A stretch of 64,000 nt of DNA from Protea cynaroides (Eukaryota > Streptophyta > Magnoliopsida > Proteales > Proteaceae): contig CM053276.1 of the NCBI GenBank assembly GCA_028583415.1, forward strand, positions 8,772,663-8,836,662, written 5' to 3'. The notes beneath the pieces were generated by a model. It searched no databases. It was given only the letters and a program-made list of their open reading frames with translations, and was not told where the DNA came from. Within the stretch, counting starts at the first letter, position 1. Each line of letters opens with the position of its first letter. Below are positions 44,868 to 54,272 of the stretch, one piece after another. A program made the position numbers and the translations under genes.

Positions 44868-46010
44868 GGAGTCTAGATTGGTATGTAAGCATAAAAGGTT
44901 CTTTTTATGGACTGAAACAATCTCACCATGTGTGGTTTTGTCGATTCACTGAGGTTGTGCTTGAGTTTGGGTTGTCGAGGTGTAACAGTGACTACTCTGT
45001 ATTCCATAGTCAGTCCAGTGCAAGGCGAATTATATTGGGTTGTATATGTGGATGATACTGTGATTACTAAAGATGATACAACAAGTATTACCAGGTTGGA
45101 GTTAGTCCAGTCTAGGGCGAATCATATTGGTTGTATATGTGGATGATATCGTGATTACTGGAGATGATACAACAGGTATTACCAAGTTGAAGTCTTTCTT
45201 TCAGCAGAAATTCCAAACTACGGATTTGGCAAAGTTGAAGTATTTTCTGGGTGTTGAGGTGGCTCAGTCAAGGAAAGGAATTACTTTATCTCAAAGGTAA
45301 TATGTCCTTGATATGCTTACAAAGACTGGGATGTTGGGAGCAAAACAACTTGATACTCCAATGGATCCCAATTTTAAGATAACTGCAGATGAGGAGATGT
45401 CCTTGATGATCCTAAGACGTATCAAAGGCTGGTTGGTAAGCTAAATTATTTGATAGTCACTCGATCAGAAATCTTTTCCAATAAGTGTGGTGAGCCAGTT
45501 TATATCAGCACCTCATACAACACATAGGGATGTAATTGTTTGTATTTTGAGATATCTGAAGAAGGCAGCAGGACACGGATTGCTATACAATTACCACAGT
45601 CATCATAGAGTGGAAGACTTCTCTGATGCTAACTGGGCTGATATCCAACTAATAAGAGGTTCACCACTATTTACTACATTTTTTGTTGGAGGCAATTTGC
45701 TTTCTTGGAAGAGTAAGAAGCAGAGTGTTGTGGCACATTCTAGTGCAGAGTCTGAGTATAATGTTATGGTCCATACTACTTGTGAGATAGTGTGGGTGTA
45801 GCAGTCATTAACTGAGCTTGGCTTCAAGGACTCTTTTCTTATGCAATTGGAGTGTGATAATCAGGCAATTGTACCTATTGCTTCGAATCCAATTTTTTCA
45901 TGAGATGACAAAACATATTGAAGTAGATAGTCACTTCGTTCGAGAGAAAATACAGTCTGATCTTATTATTGATGGTCATGTCCGGACAGGAGAGCAACTT
46001 ATATATATAT
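44868..46010 (+). pseudogene. Copia-C reverse transcriptase and RNase H (right part)
   Basis: It resumes with the CKLKRSLYGLKQ-type region near 44885 and YSVFHSQSSARR near 44994. The polymerase motif VVYVDDTVITKDDTT occurs at 45037 and again, after a 92-bp tandem duplication, as YVDDIVITGDDTTGI near 45130. RNase H text includes ISAPHTTHRDVIVCILRYLK, LLSWKSKKQSVVAHSSAESE and KHIEVDSHFVREKIQSDLI. It stops near 46010. Confidence 0.85.
45012..45195 (+). repeat. 92-bp tandem duplication containing the RT catalytic motif
   Basis: Units start AGTCCAGTGCAAGGCGAAT at 45012 and AGTCCAGTCTAGGGCGAAT at 45104, each with the YVDD codons. The second unit lacks one G, so the two are in different frames. Confidence 0.85.
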
Positions 46011-46014
46011 ATAT

Positions 46015-46161
46015 AGGGCGAGCTTTAATGTGACGGTAAGGTTGTCATATTGCAATCTGGTGGTCACAGGTTCGGATCTTGAAAACAGCCTCTCCACATT
46101 GTAGGAGTAAGGATGCGTATATTCTACCTTCTCCAAACCCTGCAGTAGCGGGAGCCTCGTG

Positions 46162-46163
<2 letters not shown>
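46015..46163 (+). mobile_element. Au-like tRNA-derived SINE
   Basis: The central part, TGGTCACAGGTTCGGATCTT (46061-46080) followed by GAAAACAGCCTCTCC, a GTAAGGATGCGTA block and CAAACCCTGCAGTAGCGGGA, follows the plant Au SINE consensus as I know it. A box-like TTAATGTGACGGTAAG and B box GGTTCGGATCT (46069-46079) are the internal RNA polymerase III promoter. It ends before the (AC)n tract. No clear target duplication. Confidence 0.75.

Positions 46164-46197
<34 letters not shown>
46164..46197. repeat. (AC)n microsatellite at the SINE end
   Basis: About 17 AC units abut the SINE 3' end and may have grown from its tail. Confidence 0.95.
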
Positions 46198-46202
<5 letters not shown>

Positions 46203-46419
46203 TATTTACACATCACTGTTCACGTAAACAATGCTAGTGATTATTTGTAAGGGCAGTTTAGTCATCTTTATCATATTATTTATATAATAAAGATTAGGGC
46301 TGCTAAAAACATTGATTGACAGCCCCCTTTCTTGCGGTTATGTTCTTCTCTTCTCTCCCTCTCTTCAGTTTTTTCTTTTCTGATTAGTCTGTTAACAGTA
46401 AACATGCCAACAAGCTATT
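46198..46419. other. LTR-like remnant, otherwise unassigned
   Basis: TTATTTATATAATAAAG (near 46280) next to a GTAAGGGCAGTTTAGTCATC stretch resembles the promoter part of a copia LTR, but no boundary was found. Confidence 0.3.
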
Positions 46420-47190
46420 GAAATGATCTGATGAATGGTGCAAAGATAATTTTTCGCATCACAACAGCACGAACAAAATGACTGTCGACCTCAATGTGTT
46501 TGGTCCTCTAATGAAACATTGGAATACAAGCAATGAGAATGGCCGCCTGATTATCACAATCCCATATCAATGGGCAAGGTAATGGGAAATCCAAGCTCAT
46601 TAAGTAGAGACTTCAACCACATCAACTTAGTTGCAATATGAACCGTCACTCGATACTCAGCTTCAACACTCAAACGAGCCACAATAGTCTGCTTCTTACT
46701 CTGCCACGTCATAAGGGTACCACCAACAAAGGTATAATTACCTGTAGTAGCCCATTTGTCACCCTCAACACTACCTCAATCTGCATCTGATATCCAACAA
46801 GGTCAAGCCTATTTAGCTTATAAAAAAGACCTTTTGCCTAGAGCACCTTTCAAACACCATAAAATCCAACACGTTGCCTCCCAATGTGCCTAATTCGGCA
46901 TTTCCCTAAACTGACTAATAACTCCTACTTCAAAGGAGTAATATGTCCAAGTAATTGTAAGATAGATATGTTTTTCCACCAATCGCCTATAGGGATGCTT
47001 CTCTGGAAGCTCCTCACCAACATTAGTGCCAAACTTTTGATGCAAATCCATAAGGCTTGTACCTATTTGGGCTAGTTGAGCAGTGGATGAGGAAGTGGAA
47101 GCTTCAAGTTGCTGAATACATTTGAGTAGTTGATTATAGTCATCTGGCAAAAATGGAAGGTGATAATCTAGCTCTAGATGTAGAAGCAAA
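46420..47190 (-). pseudogene. Copia-F RNase H and RT end, heavily decayed
   Basis: Minus-strand text such as HVDSHFV (near 46480), CDNQAAILIA-type and GVISQFREMPN (near 46900) and EKHIYLTITWTYYSFEVGV fits copia RNase H and the segment before it, with stops throughout. No polymerase motif is left. Confidence 0.6.
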
Positions 47191-47199
47191 GTTAGTATA

Positions 47200-47292
47200 A
47201 CTATGTGATACTCACTGGCTTACCAAACTTATCTCCACTACGTGATTTAGCTTACTACAATAAGAGCATTGTAGCTATCGAGGGGGCTGTGC
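47200..47292 (-). pseudogene. Copia-F gag zinc-knuckle remnant, right part
   Basis: Minus-strand AQPPR then CSYCSKLNHV is a CCHC knuckle of a copia gag. It breaks exactly at the solo LTR 2 target duplication. Confidence 0.6.
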
Positions 47293-49525
47293 CTGTAAGA
47301 CCCACACTCCACGAACCTGATCTAAACCTATATTTCCTGTCGTGATAGGTCTTCGAATCATAACCGGACCAGACGATACGAGCGGATGACGAACCACAAA
47401 GTTCATGTACGAAAATAGTCGAAACGAACCAGATGGGAAGTGTCATGTGACATACCGGTCTACTATACCGGTCGACCGGTATGTCTGTACCGGTAGACTA
47501 GTTAGATTTAGGAACGAATTCTAATGGGTTCCACCTTCCAAATCTCAATCTTAGAGACCTTCCTTACGTAGGAAACTCTCTTAACACCTACGCTAGTTTA
47601 TATATTGACTCTTTAACCTCTTTAGATCCTCTTTATTGACTCTCACAAACCCTAGAGACGAAAAGGAGATCTGAAGAGGAGAAAGGAGCTGAGGAAGGTT
47701 ACAGAGGAGACTCCGTTGGAAGAAGAACGTCATAGTTCATAGACCAACGGTAAGCACCTATACCTCTCTAGTTCTTAGGTTGAATTAGATTGTGATCAAT
47801 ACCATGGGAGATTAAGTATTGATCCAAAGCCCTATTTTGACAATAAAACATAGCTCATTCGATGAACCCTAGATAGGAATTCTAAACTAAGGACTTGAAT
47901 GGGAGATAAAACAAACTCTAACACGATGCTCACGCCTAGAATGGTTAGAAGGAACCCTCGAAAATCAAGTTGAAGACCGACGAGAGAAGAGTAGTCGATT
48001 GGTGGATTTACGGCGCTTATCCGGTCGACATACCGGTGGCACGTAAGTGAGACCGGTATTGCGACTAGACTTGCAACCGGTATGTATAGAATGGGGTGGT
48101 TTTTGACCCAGTTGGTTTCCGACCAACGTAAACCCAATGGATCTAATTCTAACCAAATCCAAATGGTATGTAGGACCTTGTGATAGCGAGGTTGGATTCT
48201 GTGATGCAGAGAAAGCTTACAATCAAGCGTCAGGTAAGAGAATCGGACTTAAACCCTAATTAACTAATAACAGTAAAACGTTGTTAATAATTATTGCTTA
48301 TGTGGAGTATTGCTTGTGCATATCAACATGTCATCTTTAATTTCTGTTATTATATCTATTCATGCATACTCGTTATGCTAGGATGTGATTGTTAATCATG
48401 TGAATGTTTTCGATAGTGTGTGGAATGGGAAGGGCCTAGGGTCTTGAATCATTCCTCACACTAGTACCTTTTCATATCGCTACTGTCTTAGCATGTTTGG
48501 TACGTGAAGGGTATCAGGGGGAGGACATGGTATTGTGGTCTATGGCCTTGCCGCCAGACTCGAGCCCTATCTTTGTGCCGTAGGGAGCTGTACTGGGATA
48601 GGGCCTTGGATACTGTGATGACATGTAGGAATGGTTAGTGACGAACCCACTTGCAAACCCTCGCCATTAGGGGTGTAGGTATTGGTACGGTGTAGGGTAT
48701 CAAGGAGAGGACGTGGGACTGTGGCACCGCCTGACCACCAGACTCTAGCTCTATCTCTATACCGGAGTGAGTGATGTGGGGCGACAGCGGTGTGTGATCC
48801 GTTGGGCGTGCTCACACTCTCGTGCATGGAAGTGTGGAGTGCAATCTATCCTTACCATAGGACTGTGCAAGTATACCAAACCAAATGTGAATATTACTCA
48901 TGCATATTGCTTGTTGCATTGTCTAATTTTCTTACTGAGCTAAGTTGTGAGCTCACCCTTATGTATACACCATTTTTAGATGTGGATGCAGGTTATACGA
49001 TGGAAGACTTCGTTGCTGCTCTAGCATATGGAACTGTTATTGCTTTGGATGTATAAGCAGGGGAGGACGGGCACATAGTTGTCGAGGCGCTAAGGCGAAC
49101 CAAAGCGATGGAGGCCTGACTGGGCGCCTAGGCGACCAAGGCGCCCAATTTTCCAAGGCGACCCAAGGCAGTCTGGGCGCCTAGGCGACGCCTTGACAAC
49201 TATGGACGGGCATGACGCATCATGCGAGTGCCCTTACTACGTGTACCTCTAGGATTTAGTATTCCTTTTCGTTCAGTTGACTTATAAGACAATATAAAGA
49301 TACTTATTTATGTTTTGGTATTTGGATAATTGGATAATTTATTTATTTATCAATAGAATACTCAGTTCATTTATGTTAAGTCTTCCGTTGTATTATTATA
49401 TTTTAATTATGGTTAATGTGTGTTGGTTTGGTTGTTGACACGGTTTTATTGAGATCCTGGTGTGAACCATTGGTTTAATGGCAGTTCACTCACACTCCTG
49501 GTTCAGCCGGAATTGGGGCGTGACA
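47293..49525 (+). mobile_element. Solo LTR 2 (same family as solo LTR 1), target duplication GTGCC, with a MITE inside
   Basis: It begins TGTAAGACCCACACTCC and ends GGGGCGTGACA, bracketed by perfect GTGCC (47288-47292 and 49526-49530). Total 2233 bp including a 131-bp MITE and its 8-bp duplication, so 2094 bp of LTR. It aligns with 6436-8750 over its length, with ACCGGT motifs near 47452-47480 and two copies of the internal tandem unit. Confidence 0.9.
49074..49204. mobile_element. 131-bp MITE with perfect 8-bp target duplication GACGGGCA
   Basis: Ends CATAGTTGTC and GACAACTATG are perfect 10-bp inverted repeats, and GACGGGCA flanks it at 49066-49073 and 49205-49212. The interior is GC-rich with many GGCGCCTAGGCGA-type units. 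An 8-bp duplication points to the hAT superfamily. The same place in solo LTR 1 (about 8413) lacks it, which gives a clean empty site. A related, truncated copy is at 61246-61384. Confidence 0.95.
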
Positions 49526-49602
49526 GTGCCTGCTGTCTTCCTCTACGACGAGCACCATGTCCTCTACCTCCCCCTGAACATCGGGCTCGGCCAAGAAAGA
49601 AA
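49526..49602 (-). pseudogene. Copia-F gag remnant, left part
   Basis: Minus-strand FLGRARCSGGGRGHGARRRG and then RQQA, an Arg/Gly-rich stretch typical just before copia zinc knuckles. Confidence 0.5.
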
Positions 49603-49610
49603 GAACCATG

Positions 49611-50526
49611 CAAGGTTTTAGGTATCGATATGATGAGGTCGATATACACCGATACATATCCGTACCGTAGGGGGTCAATATGATACCCCTACGATACATC
49701 TCCAGTTTTTAAAATTGTGTGTATCACTACGTATCCACCATATGGTACCGATACGGGTCAACACGCAATGATACATTTTGTACGGGTCAATACAACTAAA
49801 CTAAAATTTTAGATAAAAATAAAAAAGTATCAACCAGTATCGACCGATATGGGTCAACACTGGTTGATACCAGTCAATATGGATCGATACGGACTTTAAA
49901 ATGATTGTCGTCTTCATTTTGATACTAGTTGATACAGGTCAATAGGGTCGACATGCAGTGATACACTTCGATACAAGTCGATACGGCTAAAATTAACTTT
50001 TGGATTAAAAGAAGTATCAATCGTATCGGGCAGTATCAACATCCCGACATATATAGGTCGATACTAGTTGATACAGGCTTTAAAATCATTATCGTTTTCA
50101 TTCATGCTGTTTTTTGTGAACTAGAGGAAAATGCTTGTTAGATGGTTGGATTTCAACCATTATTTGTAAACCAATCACTATCCTAACTTTAGGGTTTGAA
50201 TGTGCCAAAAAAAAAAAAAAAAAAACAGACTTAAAAGCAAAGCATCCAACTGTTGTTTTGATCGAAGATAGAAGTTTAATTGATCATTAACGCAAAATCT
50301 GCCGGAAAAAGGTAAAAAAACCAGCAAATTCGACATGGTATTAGTAATTTAGTATGAATATAAGAATCATTTTCCTTCTTAATTTTACTTATTAATTATT
50401 ATATTATTTTTGTGCTTTAGAAATGTGTTTTGCACGTTCTCTAATCATTCTTGTGTGTATCTTGCCCTGTATCATAGCGTATTCAAGTGTATTCACCGTA
50501 TCCATGATACGTCTCTTAAAACCTCC
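49611..50526. mobile_element. GATAC-rich hAT-like non-autonomous element
   Basis: Begins CAAGGTTTTAGGTATCGATA; the reversed right end reads GGAGGTTTTAAGAGACGTAT. Between are dozens of GATAC/GTATC units, mostly as CGATACGG or GGTCGATAC, at 49620-50080 and again near 50470-50535. An A-run at 50208-50223 lies inside. No coding potential. The right border is approximate. Confidence 0.6.
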
Positions 50527-50541
50527 AAACTGATACACTAC

Positions 50542-51115
50542 CATAGTTCAAAAACTCGAGCCCTGAGGGTGTCTCAACCCTCTGAGAAACAGAGATTTCT
50601 GAGATCTTGGCGAGAACATGTATTTTCTGAGCAAAAATTCAAACTGTGTCTTGGGGCTCAAATGGTGTTTTTAAGACCTGATACTCCAAAGAATCACTCT
50701 TTAGCATACATAATCACATTTAAACAATAAAATTGAAAAAATAATCACACATGGTGGTTGTTTCGGTTTACACTCATGTTTAACAGTGTCGGTTTAAAGT
50801 TCAGATGTAAACTTAGGGTAATATTGACTATTCTACATAATATTACACTAGTAGAAGATAAAGAATGCCAAATGAATCAATAAAATTATATTCTAGGAGA
50901 AGAATAAACATAATAACACTTAGTTAGTTAATTGTTATAGTAAAAAAAACAGCCCGAAGTAGTCAAGTAGACCATACAAACATAATTCATACATTATGTC
51001 GAGACCAGTCGAGAACTGGTCAGGACTGGTCAAGACCGGGTCTCGTATGAGATCTCGTCTCGACTTGTTCGAGAACTTCGAAAATCTCGAGATATCGTCG
51101 AAATTTTGAACCATG
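50542..51115. mobile_element. Non-autonomous hAT derivative related to the 18324-23243 element
   Basis: Left end CATAGTTCAAAAACTCG and reversed right end CATGGTTCAAAATTTCG are inverted repeats and match the full-length hAT ends (CATGGATTAAAATCTCGG). Subterminal CTCGAGA/GAGATCT motifs occur at both sides. The left 350 bp is similar, reversed, to the 3' end of the full element (22860-23243). Flanks TACACTAC and TAGGCTGC agree at only 5 of 8 positions. Confidence 0.65.
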
Positions 51116-51640
51116 TAGGCTGCCACTACGCGATACTTTATTCCTTGGAACCATGTCTGCATCTTCCAATGATACTGGTAACAAAGGCAGAGTTATCCTT
51201 GGTCAAGGAAGATGAATCAGATTTGACATAGGAAGAAGAGATAATTCGCTGGATGCAACAAAGGCTTCATTTATCGATGGGACAGTTTCTCCTACAAGCA
51301 ATTGACTCTTTACGGGCTGAAATTCAGGATCTAAACCAGAAAGAAATTTGGTAACCTAAAACTCAGCACGTTGGGACTTCAATATTTCAAGATTACTAGA
51401 GAGAGGTTGATAGATGTTAAGTCTTCCTTCTCCAACAGATTTGACATTCTGTTTATAAAAAGGGAAGATCTTCTCACACAAATTATAAACATCTGACAAG
51501 TTCTTGTCCTGGGAATGACTTTCCCGCAAGTCATCCCATACAACCTTAGCAGTGATGTGAAACATAACATTGGCAGCCACAGAAGGCTCATACTATCCCA
51601 TAACCATACCACCAGAGGTACAAAAGACAGAAATATCATT
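51116..51640 (-). pseudogene. Copia-F gag core
   Basis: The frame 51356-51580 reads VMFHITAKVVWDDLRESHSQ, then DVYNLCEKIFPFYKQ, a UBN2-type copia capsid pattern (W..L...Y). Neighbouring frames continue it on both sides with stops. Confidence 0.6.
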
Positions 51641-51649
51641 TACTAAATA

Positions 51650-51921
51650 AGTGTTGTTGTAAGCAAAATCTCAATATATGTGGTTATTTTTGCTACCACT
51701 ATGTGTGATTATTTTTGCAATTTCATAGTTTACATATGTTTATGTAGGTTATAATAAGGTTTCCTTGGAGCATTAGGCCTTAAAATGGCCATTTGACCCC
51801 CAAGACGGTCCACCGTAACACCCAGGCAAAAAAAAATATGGTCTTGCTGAGATCTCAGTCTCGAAAATCTTGGGTCTTGACCAGGTCAAGACAGGATCGA
51901 GATTCGAGATTTCAAACCTTG
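51650..51921 (+). mobile_element. Truncated 3' end of a hAT relative
   Basis: The end GAGATTTCAAACCTTG (51906-51921) equals the right end of the full hAT with few changes, preceded by GAGATCTCAGTCTCG and by sequence resembling 22900-23200. No left end with a matching ACTAAGGT flank was found. Confidence 0.6.
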
Positions 51922-53156
51922 ACTAAGGTAAGGTACAGGAGACAGATATATCTAACCCACCCATTTTAACTGGATGTACAATCAATTGCTCTAAGATGTT
52001 CCTTCCCATCCACCTGTGCCCGACCTCAACCAAGGGAAATTTGAGTTCAAACTCAATTTAAATATAAATCCACATTGAGGCATGAGCTTGTGGTCACATA
52101 TTATATCTACTCTCTAGTGCCACCCACCCTACCCAATCACATTCCTCATATTCATGTCCGTGCCACCCATATCACAATCAGCACCAATATCTTCCTGCTC
52201 TTGATCCAACCCTGGAACGTCACCTCCACCATCGTCTTCAACCTCATGTCTTGAAGCATCTGAATTCCCCCCAAAAATAGAAAATCCAATCCAAGCATCA
52301 GGTCCAACAATTGAAGCTTCTTCTTGTTATAACTTATAAGGATACTAACAACGTGACCTTCGAATTCTACTAGAATAAACAAGAACATGGGAAAAGGTTT
52401 TGACCTTGTCACATTTTGTCTTTCAAATTTCCATTATCTTTATCTGACTTGCACCAGTCAGCATAGTCTTCTCCAACACAGTAATACCTTTGAACATCAC
52501 AAATCTAATGGAAAATTAGAAAATTTGTTACAGCTTGTAACTCATCCAGTTTTACTTTCCTTTATGAAATATTACCCAGTGAAAAGAAGAAATAGAATAA
52601 TTGCAGTTGTTCTTAACTTTGTCAAGTTTCAAGTGGCTGGAGTTCTTTGACTTTTTCCCTGATTTTAACTAAAATTTAAATGATCTCTGAACTACAGTAT
52701 AGAATTATTCTACTTGTAAGCTTGTATAGTTGTATTGGAACAGCAGTTTTGCTAAGGGAATGACTGACACAAGATCAAGCATGCTGCTTCCTCAATGAGG
52801 AAATCATTTCAGTTCAAATACTTAGAACTCAAAAGGATTTAAGCGTAGAAGCCATAAAAATATGTATGAACAGTTGCATTTTGTCATTTCTGCCAAAGGC
52901 GTTGTGACAATTTAATTGGACACAATATGTGAAACTAGTATTAGCATTAAGCTTTTGGAGTATCTATCCACCCAAAAAAAAAAAAAAAAAAAAAGTGGCT
53001 TTTCAGTATCCATGTTATTGCAAACCAAGAATTTCACCCTCCCAAGTCAGCCAAGGAAAAAAACCTAAAGAATAAGGAACTCTCCACATATCAACTCATC
53101 AAAAGGGAAAAAATGCAGTTTAGGTACCATAGTATCTTATAAGGTAGAAAACATAC
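51922..53156. other. Intron sequence without recognised gene
   Basis: Distal part of the large host intron (minus-strand donor at 53156). It contains an A-run at 52974-52993 after CCACCC, possibly a LINE or SINE tail. Short frames here do not look like proteins. Confidence 0.5.
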
Positions 53157-53344
53157 CCCATCAGAGTCAACATCCACATTTTCTTCTATAAGTAAAGCAA
53201 GATTCAAGCAGTCATTGCAGAAGCCCATGTTTCCTCTAACTATCACAAACTCAGCGGCTTTGATGCAGCGTCGGCAAACAGCAATTGGGCAGCAAAAGCA
53301 GTGAAATTGGGAATTTTTATGGCAAATGAAGCAGATATGCCAAC
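53157..53344 (-). CDS. Host exon: second half of the PHD-type zinc finger
   Basis: This 188-bp exon encodes a Cys-rich segment with CFICHK, CFCC, CRRC and CNDC pairs, in the order WHICFICHKNSQFHCFCC then AVCRRCIKAAEFV and GFCNDCL, followed by an acidic ENVDVDSDG tail. It matches the extended PHD cluster of At5g08430-like proteins. Acceptor ttttttatag, donor GATGGG followed by gtatgt, exit phase 0. The next exon is 40,958 bp away at 12198, and the protein reads DSDG then GKVDFKD across the junction, as in relatives. Confidence 0.88.
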
Positions 53345-53447
53345 CTATAAAAAATTATTATTTATTTTAGTGTTTTAAGATTTGAATTTCCAAATATTAA
53401 ATAAGCATATAGAGGAATAATATTAGAAAAAACTCTTTCAAATAAAC

Positions 53448-53677
53448 CAAGGTTCAAGATTTCAGTTCCGACTGGGATTTTGACCCTGGTCCAAACCACA
53501 ATATAACACTGAAATGGCTGTAATGGTCAAAATATACAACCAAAATATGGTCCATTTTGTTGAAAAAACTAAAATATTGAAGACCCCTTCAATTCACATG
53601 CCATTTTGTTTCAACCAATATCGAAACTGAAATATGTCATCTACATTTCAGCATTCGGACTGAAATATCGAACCATC
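53448..53677. mobile_element. 230-bp hAT-like MITE in the host intron between the PHD exons
   Basis: Ends CAAGGTTCAAGATTTCAGT and, reversed, GATGGTTCGATATTTCAGT. Flanks AAATAAAC (53440-53447) and CAATAAAC (53678-53685) agree at 7 of 8 positions, a hAT-size target duplication. The ends resemble those of the hairpin element and the full hAT. It sits in the 848-bp intron 53345-54192. Confidence 0.78.
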
Positions 53678-54192
53678 CAATAAACATTAGATAGAACTAT
53701 AGAAGGAATTACCAATTGAAGTAAAAATGTAATTAAATACCCCTCTGCTTTCTTAGTTTTCTATTTGTATTTCTTTTTCTTCCTCATTAACTTCCCCTCC
53801 ATCTCATCCTTCTTTTAGTTTTTTTTTTATCTTATGAAGCCTTTGGCACAGTCAAAATGCACAGCTCTGTAATAAATTTGGATCAATATGCTTCTGCATT
53901 GCTGTTTGCAAATCAGAACACACAGATAGATACATCCCAAATCAGAATCCACCCCCCAAAAAACTAACGAAGAGATCTTGATGGTAAAAAAGAAAATAAT
54001 AAATAAAGAAGACAATGGTCTCCCTCTACCCTAAAGCATCTCCTTGACGGAGAAGACCTTGAGAGTACAATACCACACTTGTTAATGACATGCACAATCT
54101 GCATTCTATGGTCAGCCCCAAAGGAAGACATTTACTGAGAATAAATCACAACTGGATCTTGCAAAGAAGGTAATGGCACAAAGACTACTCAC

Positions 54193-54272
54193 TGCATGTC
54201 CAGAACTCTCCAGTCTCCAAGAATGTAACATCCTTTCCCACGCATTCAGCATGATAAGCTTTACAACATCGC
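54193..54272 (-). CDS. Host exon: central part of the PHD finger
   Basis: This 80-bp exon encodes RCCKAYHAECVGKDVTFLE and then GEFWTC, the C-x-x-x-x-H-x-x-C core of a PHD finger. Acceptor tctggtattcag, donor ACATGCA followed by gtgagt. The last base starts a Ser codon completed in the next exon, giving WTCSWHIC as in relatives. The upstream exon with the first two zinc-binding Cys was not found in 54273-64000, so another large intron is likely. Confidence 0.85.

Larger units (their letters stand above)
24546..46010 (+). mobile_element. Copia-C: Ty1/copia element in at least four pieces, host of four large insertions
   Basis: Pieces in order: gag start 24600-24687, gag to integrase 30867-32705, integrase-RT linker 37718-38503, RT and RNase H 44860-46010. 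Each break is an insertion whose removal rejoins the reading frame: solo LTR 3 (CACAA), Copia-D (TTTTG) and the hairpin element (GCTAAGGC/GCTTAGGG). Its gag differs from the Copia-A/B/E lineage. It has no recognised 3' LTR; an Au-like SINE follows at 46015. Confidence 0.85.
46420..51640 (-). mobile_element. Copia-F: decayed minus-strand copia in pieces
   Basis: RNase H/RT remnants occur at 46420-47190, a gag zinc-knuckle region is split across 47200-47292 and 49526-49602, and a gag core lies at 51116-51640. Solo LTR 2 (target duplication GTGCC) and two hAT-like elements (49611-51115) lie between. Rejoining 47292 to 49531 keeps the Arg/Gly-rich gag text continuous (GRQQA then QPPR). Confidence 0.7.
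12199..53156 (-). other. Giant host intron (40,958 bp) packed with nested mobile elements
   Basis: Borders are GT at the 53156 side (gtatgt) and AG at the 12199 side (tttttcacag). The intron contains at least four copia elements (B, C, D, E), part of a fifth (F), two gypsy-type solo LTRs, one large and two small L1 pieces, a full-length hAT, a hairpin hAT-like element, several MITEs and SINEs. Copia-C reads in plus sense, antisense to the gene, and is cut into at least four pieces. Confidence 0.85.
9924..54272 (-). other. Host gene locus: PHD-SWIB-Plus3 protein, At5g08430-like (four internal exons seen)
   Basis: Four minus-strand exons join with consistent phases and canonical GT/AG borders: 54193-54272, 53157-53344, 11310-12198, 9924-10036. 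Together they give the order PHD-type zinc cluster, linker, SWIB/MDM2, basic linker, Plus3, as known in plant At5g08430-like and NERD-type chromatin proteins. PHD fingers bind histone H3 tails, SWIB domains occur in chromatin-remodelling factors, and Plus3 domains occur in RTF1 and bind DNA or elongation factors; the protein is therefore expected in the nucleus. No stop breaks any of the four exons, so the gene may be expressed despite a 40,958-bp intron. Missing are the start exon with the first half of the PHD finger, and the rest of Plus3 with anything after it (some relatives add a GYF domain). Confidence 0.85.

Noticed and set aside
45999..46196. Val/Cys-repeat frame
   Set aside because: Translation of the (AC)n tract and SINE.
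50534..51123. TACACTAC/TAGGCTGC as a target duplication of the 50542-51115 element
   Set aside because: Only 5 of 8 positions agree, which is not enough to claim it.
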